64,000 nt of DNA from Jiangella asiatica (GTDB taxonomy: Bacteria > Actinomycetota > Actinomycetes > Jiangellales > Jiangellaceae). The position numbers and the translations under genes were made by a program. Location: the NCBI RefSeq assembly GCF_004349065.1, contig NZ_SMKZ01000021.1, positions 1-64,000 on the forward strand, in the 5' to 3' direction. Of the stretch, positions 59,587 through 64,000 are shown piece after piece (within the stretch, counting starts at the first letter, position 1; every line of letters starts with the position of its first letter). The notes under the pieces are model-generated. The model searched no databases. It was not told the DNA's origin and saw nothing but the letters and a program-made list of their open reading frames with translations.

Positions 59587-60129
59587 TCAGGTCGGTACCA
59601 GCTCGCCGGCCTCCAGCGGGACGTCCAACCGGTTGCCCGGCGGCGCCAGCGGGCAGGTCCAGGCCGGGTCGTAGGCGCAGGATGGGTTGTAGACGAAGTT
59701 GAGGTCGACCACGAGGCCCGCGGCGACCGAGCCGCCGAGATCGGCCCCCTTCACGGTGTCGAGCAGGTAGCGGCCGCCGCCGTACGTCCGCGCACCGGCC
59801 AGGGCGTCCTTGACCGGCACGAAGACACCGCCGCCGTAGGAGTCCAGCCACCAGACGTCGAGATCGCCCAGCGGCAGGTGCAGCCGGCCCACCAGCTCGA
59901 ACGGCACGACGCCGTCGGTGGCGGTCGGGACCTCCAGCCGGTGCGGCTCGACCTCGGTGTCGACCGCGACGACGAAGCGCAGTGCGGAGTCGTACGGCGC
60001 GTGCCGGAGACCGGCGAACGCGGACCGGCGCTCCGCCGGTACCGGCGACGCCGGGTGGGTGCGGACCAGCTCGTCGCGGCCCGCGACCCACTCGGCGTGC
60101 GCCTGAGCCGGATCGGCCGCCGCGCGCAC
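59587..60129 (-). CDS. DUF1684 family protein; start uncertain
   Basis: A DUF1684 protein of at least 180 residues. Recognisable parts are HAEWVAGRDELVRTHPASPVP, DSYGGGVFVPVKDALAGARTYGGGRYLLDTVKGADLG and VVDLNFVYNPSCAYDPAWTCPLAPPGNRL, the family's conserved C-terminal core. The first ATG/GTG/TTG in frame is GTG 60129, but the frame upstream reads DWRRRVHALYARVRAAADP, which is what homologues normally begin with, up to a stop at 60195. Thus translation may start at a rare codon (ATC or CTG near 60160-60190) or by re-initiation from the overlapping opuBC-like gene. Function unknown. Confidence 0.82.
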   Translation of the reverse strand: MRAAADPAQAHAEWVAGRDELVRTHPASPVPAERRSAFAGLRHAPYDSALRFVVAVDTEVEPHRLEVPTATDGVVPFELVGRLHLPLGDLDVWWLDSYGGGVFVPVKDALAGARTYGGGRYLLDTVKGADLGGSVAAGLVVDLNFVYNPSCAYDPAWTCPLAPPGNRLDVPLEAGELVPT

Positions 60130-60191
60130 CCTGGCATAGAGCGCGTGAACCCGGCGGCGCCAGTCCAGGACGTCGAAGGCGCTGATGGAGC

Positions 60192-61178
60192 TCAGAGCAG
60201 ACCCTTCTCCTCCAGGTACGCCTGGGCCACATCGGGCGCCTGCTGGCGCTCGGCGTCGACCTGGGCGTTCAACGTGGCGAGGTCCTCGGTGGTGAGCACC
60301 TCGGCCAGCTGCCCGAGGACCTCGGCGATCTGCTCGTCCGCGGCGGCCTCGCTGTTCACCACCGGCACGAGGTTGTCGGCCAGCTGGAGCTGCTGGTCGT
60401 CCTCGAGCAGCACCAGCTCGAACTGGTCGAGCGTGCCGTCGGTGGTGCCGACCAGGCCGAGCTGGGCGTCGCCGCGCTGGACGGCCTGCTTGGTCTCACT
60501 GGTGCTGAACCCGGTTGCCAGCGGCGGGTCGACGATGTCGATGCCGTAGACGGACTCCAGGCCCGGCTCGCAGAACGGCCGGTCCGGGCACTCCTCTACC
60601 GCCGCCAGCTTGATCGGCTCCCCCAACGCACCCAGGTCGGACAGCGTGGTGAGGCCGTTGTCGTCGGCGAACTGCCGCGACACCGCGAACGCGTTCTGGC
60701 TGGCCGCGTCGGCCGGGTCGAGGATGGTGAGCCCGAGCCCTTCGGCCAGCGGCCGGGCCGCCTCGACCGTCTCCTGTGCGTCGGCCGTGGCGACCGGCGC
60801 GTCGGCCGGGGCGTCCGGGCCGTTGACCGCGGCGTTGAGGTACTCGGCGAACGTGGCCAGGTATTCCGGCACGATGTCGATGTCGCCGCTCTCCAGCGAC
60901 GGCGCGTAGATCTCGCGGTTGGCCACCGACTGGATGTCGACGGAGTAGCCGGCGTCCTCGAGCAGCGCGGCGTACATCTCCTGCATGATCACCATCTCGG
61001 TGAAGTTGGCGCCGCCGACGGTGAGGTCGCCACCGCCCTCGCCGCCATCGGTCGCGGTGGCGTCGCCACCGCCGTCCTCCTCGAACGGATCGTCACTGTC
61101 GCCGCACGCCGCGAGCGATAGCGCCAGCCCTGCTGCCGCCGCGAGCACGGCCACTCGCCTGCGCATGGTAAGGGGCAT
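60192..61178 (-). CDS. quaternary-amine ABC importer substrate-binding lipoprotein
   Basis: A 328-residue OpuAC-domain lipoprotein that would capture glycine betaine, choline, carnitine or a similar osmolyte. The lipobox is LALSLAACGDS, followed by an acidic Gly-rich tether. Binding-domain landmarks are GGANFTEMVIMQEMYAALLEDAGY, IDIVPEYLATFAEYL, EECPDRPFCEPGLESVYG and LVGTTDGTLDQFELVLLEDD. ATG 61178 has GGAAGGTG upstream; the longer frame beyond it is not conserved. It is the third gene of the minus-strand half of the importer. The exact ligand cannot be read without the aromatic-cage geometry. Confidence 0.9.
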   Translation of the reverse strand: MPLTMRRRVAVLAAAAGLALSLAACGDSDDPFEEDGGGDATATDGGEGGGDLTVGGANFTEMVIMQEMYAALLEDAGYSVDIQSVANREIYAPSLESGDIDIVPEYLATFAEYLNAAVNGPDAPADAPVATADAQETVEAARPLAEGLGLTILDPADAASQNAFAVSRQFADDNGLTTLSDLGALGEPIKLAAVEECPDRPFCEPGLESVYGIDIVDPPLATGFSTSETKQAVQRGDAQLGLVGTTDGTLDQFELVLLEDDQQLQLADNLVPVVNSEAAADEQIAEVLGQLAEVLTTEDLATLNAQVDAERQQAPDVAQAYLEEKGLL

Positions 61179-61280
61179 CACAGTCACCTTCCGGGTGTCA
61201 CCTTCTGTGTCCCGTGACAGCGTCGGGCCGCCACGCGTGTCCGGCGAGCACCTGGACAGCGCCCGCATGCAGTCAGTCAA

Positions 61281-62015
61281 CTACGCGCTACCGACAACCT
61301 CTTCCTGAACCAGCGGCATTCCCTGGTCACGATCGGGTCTCGACGCTCGCCGGCCGGCTCGCCGCATGGGGTCGACCGCGCGTTGCAACAACGCCATCAG
61401 CCCTTCGACGGCCAGCGCCAGCGCACCGACCATGATCGCTCCACCGACCAGCTCCGGAACGTCCTGCCGGTTGAAGCCGCTGGTGATGATGCGCCCGAGT
61501 CCCGGTCCGGAGATCACCGCCGCCAGCGTGGCCGTCGCCACCACCTGGACGGTCGCCAGCCGGATGCCGCCCATGATCATCGGAATCGCCAGCGGCAGCT
61601 CGACCCCGCGCAGCAGCTGTCCGCCGGCCATGCCCATGCCGCGAGCAGCCTCGACGGCGTCGCGGTCGACCTCGCGCATCCCGACATAGGCATTGGTGAG
61701 GATGGGCGGGATGGCGAACAGCACCAGCGCGATGACGGTGGTCCACATGGACAGGCCCAGCGGCGTCATGTACAGGATCGCCAGGATCGCGAACGTCGGG
61801 ACCGCCCGGCCCACATTGCTGATGTTGATGGCCAGTGCCCCGCCCCGGCCGAGGTGGCCCAGCCAGAGCCCCACCGGCAGCGCGACGGCACAGGCGATGA
61901 CCATGGACAGGAGGGTGATCCACAGGTGTTCCACCAGCCGAGTGCCGACACCGGTCGGGCCTGACCAGTTGTCTCCGTCGGCCAGCCAGCTCAGGCCGTC
62001 GAGCAGCGCGTTCAC
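61281..62015 (-). CDS. quaternary-amine ABC importer permease (second)
   Basis: A 244-residue permease of the OpuB/ProW type with five or six helices. Typical segments: LVEHLWITLLSMVIACAVALPVGLWLGH, NVGRAVPTFAILAIL, and the ATPase-contact loop EAARGMGMAGGQLLRGVELPLAIPMIMGGIRLA. GTG 62015 overlaps the stop of the first permease by 4 nt (GTGA); an ATG at 62048 lies inside that gene and is less likely. The substrate-binding gene follows after about 100 nt. It pairs with the other permease in the transporter. Confidence 0.9.
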   Translation of the reverse strand: MNALLDGLSWLADGDNWSGPTGVGTRLVEHLWITLLSMVIACAVALPVGLWLGHLGRGGALAINISNVGRAVPTFAILAILYMTPLGLSMWTTVIALVLFAIPPILTNAYVGMREVDRDAVEAARGMGMAGGQLLRGVELPLAIPMIMGGIRLATVQVVATATLAAVISGPGLGRIITSGFNRQDVPELVGGAIMVGALALAVEGLMALLQRAVDPMRRAGRRASRPDRDQGMPLVQEEVVGSA

Positions 62016-62716
62016 GAGCTCACCGCCCGTCGCCAGGGCATGAGCCATCGTTGCAGTGCCAGCAGCAGCAGGTCGGCCGCCAGCGCGAGCACCACACACA
62101 GCACCGACGCGGTCAGCACCTCGGCATGGAAGTTGCTGCGCTGCCCCCGTGAGATGAGGTTGCCGAGGCCGCCGTGGTTGACGATCATGCCGACCGTCGT
62201 GAGCGCGACGGTGGACACCGTCGCGACCCGCAGCGCCGCGAAGACCGCCGGCAGCGCCAGCGGCAGCTCGACCTTGCGCAGCAGCCGCAGCGAGTCGTAG
62301 CCCATGCCGACCGCGGACTCGCGCACGTCGGCGGGAACCGCGTCCAGGCCGGTGAGGATGCCACGCACCAGGATGGTGAGCGAGTACAGCACCAGCCCGA
62401 CCACCACCGTCGTCGCCGAGATGCCGGTGAACGGCAGCAGCAGGGAGAACAACGCCAGCGACGGCAGCGTGTACAGCGCCGTCGAGGTCCCGAGGATCGC
62501 CCCCCGCAGCCACTGCACCTGCCGCGCCACGACGGCCAGCACCAGTGCGACGGCGAAGCCGATGGCCACCGAGAGCACCGTGATGGTGATGTGCTGGCCG
62601 AGGGCGTCGAGGATCTCGTCCCAACGGGTTCGCACGTACTCGCCACACACCCAGTCGTTGCGTGCGAGGCAGTTGTCAGTCAGGGTTGCGTCATGAGCGG
62701 GCCCGAAGAGCGCCAT
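62012..62716 (-). CDS. quaternary-amine ABC importer permease (first)
   Basis: A 234-residue permease of the same family. Its N-terminus DNCLARNDWVCGEYVRTRWDEIL is characteristic of OpuB-type permeases, which supports ATG 62716. Further landmarks: LGQHITITVLSVAIGFAVALVLAVVA, YTLPSLALFSLLLPFTGI, and the contact loop ESAVGMGYDSLRLLRKVELPLALPAVFAALRVA. It starts only 24 bp from the divergent ATPase gene, an unusual split of what is normally a single operon. Confidence 0.9.
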   Translation of the reverse strand: MALFGPAHDATLTDNCLARNDWVCGEYVRTRWDEILDALGQHITITVLSVAIGFAVALVLAVVARQVQWLRGAILGTSTALYTLPSLALFSLLLPFTGISATTVVVGLVLYSLTILVRGILTGLDAVPADVRESAVGMGYDSLRLLRKVELPLALPAVFAALRVATVSTVALTTVGMIVNHGGLGNLISRGQRSNFHAEVLTASVLCVVLALAADLLLLALQRWLMPWRRAVSS

Positions 62717-62740
62717 TCCGTCGACGCTACCGAAGAACCG

Positions 62741-63895
62741 ATGATTCGTCTCGACCGCGTGTCGAAGAGATACGCCGACGGCACCGTCGCGGTCCAGGAG
62801 CTCTCGCTCGAGGTCGGCCGCGGCGAGCTGGTGGTGCTCGTGGGCCCGTCCGGTTGCGGCAAGACCACCACCATGAAGATGGTCAACCGCCTGGTCGAGC
62901 CGACCGCCGGCAGCATCTACGTCGACGGCGTCGACGTCACCCAAGCCGACCCGGTGGCGCTGCGTCGCGGCATCGGCTACGTCATCCAGAACGTCGGGCT
63001 GTTCCCACACCGCACCATCGAGGACAACATCGCTGTCGTGCCGGAGCTGGTCGGCTGGGCGCGCCGGCAGCGCGCCGACCGCGCCCGCGAGCTGATGGAG
63101 CTGGTCGGGCTCGACCCCGCCGTGCACGGCCCGCGCTACCCGCACGAGCTCTCCGGCGGCCAGCGCCAGCGCGTCGGCGTGGCCCGCGCACTCGCCGTCG
63201 ACCCGCCGGTGCTGCTGATGGACGAGCCGTTCAGCGCCGTCGACCCGGTGGTCCGGTCACAGCTGCAGGACGAGTTCCTGCGGCTGCAGGACGACGTGCG
63301 CAAGACCATCCTCTTCGTCACCCACGACATCGAGGAGGCGGTCCGGCTCGGCGATCGCATCGCGGTCTTCAAGCAGGGCGGCCTGCTGGAGCAGTACGAC
63401 ACCCCGGCCGCCGTCCTCGGCGCGCCGGCCACCGACTTCGTCGCCGACTTCGTGGGTGCGGACCGCGGCCTGAAGCGGCTGTCCGTCACCCCCATCACCC
63501 AGGCCGACCTCGAGCATCCACCCGTCGTGCGTGCCGAGGACGACCTCACCGACGCCGGCTCCGTACTGGGCTCGGGACGGTGGGCGGTGGTGCTGGACGG
63601 CGACGGCAAGCTGGCCGGGTGGGTCGGCCGCGACATGCTGACCGGCAGCGGCCGGGTCCGTGATCGGGCCCGGCGGATGGAGGCGTGGGTCGAGCTGGAC
63701 GACACCCTCAAGGTGGCGTTCGCGGAGATGCTGCAGTGGAACGCCGGCTGGATCGCGGTGCTGGACGACGACGACCGCTACGTCGGCGTGCTGACGCCGG
63801 CCACGCTGCACACCGCTCTGCGCCGTTCCGTGGAAGCCGAGGTGCAGGACGTGCCGCGCGCCGCCGTGCTGCTGGAGACGGTGCAAGACGCCTGA
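62741..63895 (+). CDS. quaternary-amine ABC importer ATPase with CBS domains
   Basis: A 384-residue ATPase of the ProV/OpuBA type. Walker A GPSGCGKTT, Q-loop VIQNVGLFPH, signature LSGGQRQRVGVARAL, Walker B LLMDEPFSAVD and His in VTHDIEEA. A C-terminal regulatory region (about 255-375) carries two CBS-like motifs (GSGRWAVVLDGDGKLAGWVGRD and NAGWIAVLDDDDRYVGVLTP) that in relatives sense ionic strength or nucleotides. ATG 62741 (MIRLDRVSKRY) gives the usual start; an ATG at 62693 would overlap the divergent permease start. Divergent from the permease and binding-protein genes of the same importer. Confidence 0.9.
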   Translation: MIRLDRVSKRYADGTVAVQELSLEVGRGELVVLVGPSGCGKTTTMKMVNRLVEPTAGSIYVDGVDVTQADPVALRRGIGYVIQNVGLFPHRTIEDNIAVVPELVGWARRQRADRARELMELVGLDPAVHGPRYPHELSGGQRQRVGVARALAVDPPVLLMDEPFSAVDPVVRSQLQDEFLRLQDDVRKTILFVTHDIEEAVRLGDRIAVFKQGGLLEQYDTPAAVLGAPATDFVADFVGADRGLKRLSVTPITQADLEHPPVVRAEDDLTDAGSVLGSGRWAVVLDGDGKLAGWVGRDMLTGSGRVRDRARRMEAWVELDDTLKVAFAEMLQWNAGWIAVLDDDDRYVGVLTPATLHTALRRSVEAEVQDVPRAAVLLETVQDA

Positions 63896-63921
63896 GCTCG
63901 GGCGCTGCACCCCCAACCGGG

Positions 63922-64000
63922 TCAGAAGCCCCGGCGCGAAGCCGCAGTAGCACGCGAGAACGTACGACGCTGGAGCGCCTGGAGAAGCTCCGCCGTCACG
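63922..64000 (-). CDS. C-terminal fragment of an unidentified protein, cut by window end
   Basis: On the minus strand a frame open at the window edge reads TAELLQALQRRTFSRATAASRRGF and stops at 63922. It is convergent with the ATPase gene, 26 nt away. With only about 25 residues visible and no recognisable motif, it may be the tail of a real gene or a chance open frame. Confidence 0.3.
   Translation of the reverse strand, partial: VTAELLQALQRRTFSRATAASRRGF

Noticed and set aside
63708-63953. 81-residue minus-strand frame at the right end
   Set aside because: It overlaps the 3' end of the importer ATPase gene and gives an Arg/Ala-rich product without features.

Overview
The window is 64 kb of very GC-rich, densely packed bacterial DNA with many GTG starts, 1-11 nt gene overlaps and short intergenic gaps. 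An Lsr2 nucleoid protein, a class F sortase, an ECF41 sigma factor, an Rv2747-type ArgA and many large secreted glycosidases place it in the Actinomycetota. A plant- or soil-associated filamentous actinomycete such as Jiangella would fit, but the genus is a guess. I saw no rRNA, tRNA, insertion sequence, prophage or CRISPR array.

Layout. 1-4.4 kb: cell-envelope genes (L,D-transpeptidase fragment; an operon of a polytopic membrane protein, a DUF4397 surface protein and a class F sortase). 4.8-8.6 kb: one 1241-residue fused ABC exporter with one degenerate ATPase half. 8.7-10.9 kb: a Tat-exported TIM-barrel protein, a regulatory-looking gap with an AraC-type remnant, and a small unknown protein. 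10.9-27 kb: a deoxy-sugar (probably rhamnose) block: two giant secreted GH78 alpha-L-rhamnosidases, a tiny LuxR-type HTH protein, a RhaSTPQ-like ABC importer behind a clear promoter and LacI-type operator, then a GntR/FCD regulator facing an L-lactate dehydrogenase plus an FAH-family hydrolase. The last pair would fit the oxidative deoxy-sugar route that ends in pyruvate and L-lactate. 27-30 kb: lsr2, argA, lysS. 29.9-33.1 kb: STAS protein, CE7-type esterase, and an ECF41 sigma factor next to its epimerase partner, whose upstream region carries the ECF41 promoter motif. 33.1-42.7 kb: coaX-nadC-nadB-panC on one strand and the DUF2520 protein usually found near panC, separated from it by two secreted or lipid-anchored unknowns and a three-gene ABC-2 transporter.

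42.8-49.7 kb: a MacB/FtsX-type ABC system, an adenosine-deaminase-family protein that has lost two key residues, a LacI repressor facing an MFS transporter across two back-to-back operators, and a frameshifted beta-lactamase-fold remnant. 49.8-54.2 kb: a two-component system, two small membrane proteins and a DUF885 peptidase-like protein. 54.2-57 kb: a secreted GH97 glycosidase with NEW3 and NPCBM modules. 57-60.1 kb: panD coupled to two bacterial-PH membrane proteins, then a DUF1684 protein. 60.2-63.9 kb: an OpuB-type quaternary-amine importer split into divergent halves.

Three observations stand out: a 56-bp palindromic element present twice with compensatory changes, whose second copy supplies the stop codons of two convergent genes; the ECF41 promoter motif at its expected target; and operator-like sites that tie the rhamnose importer to the rhamnosidases.
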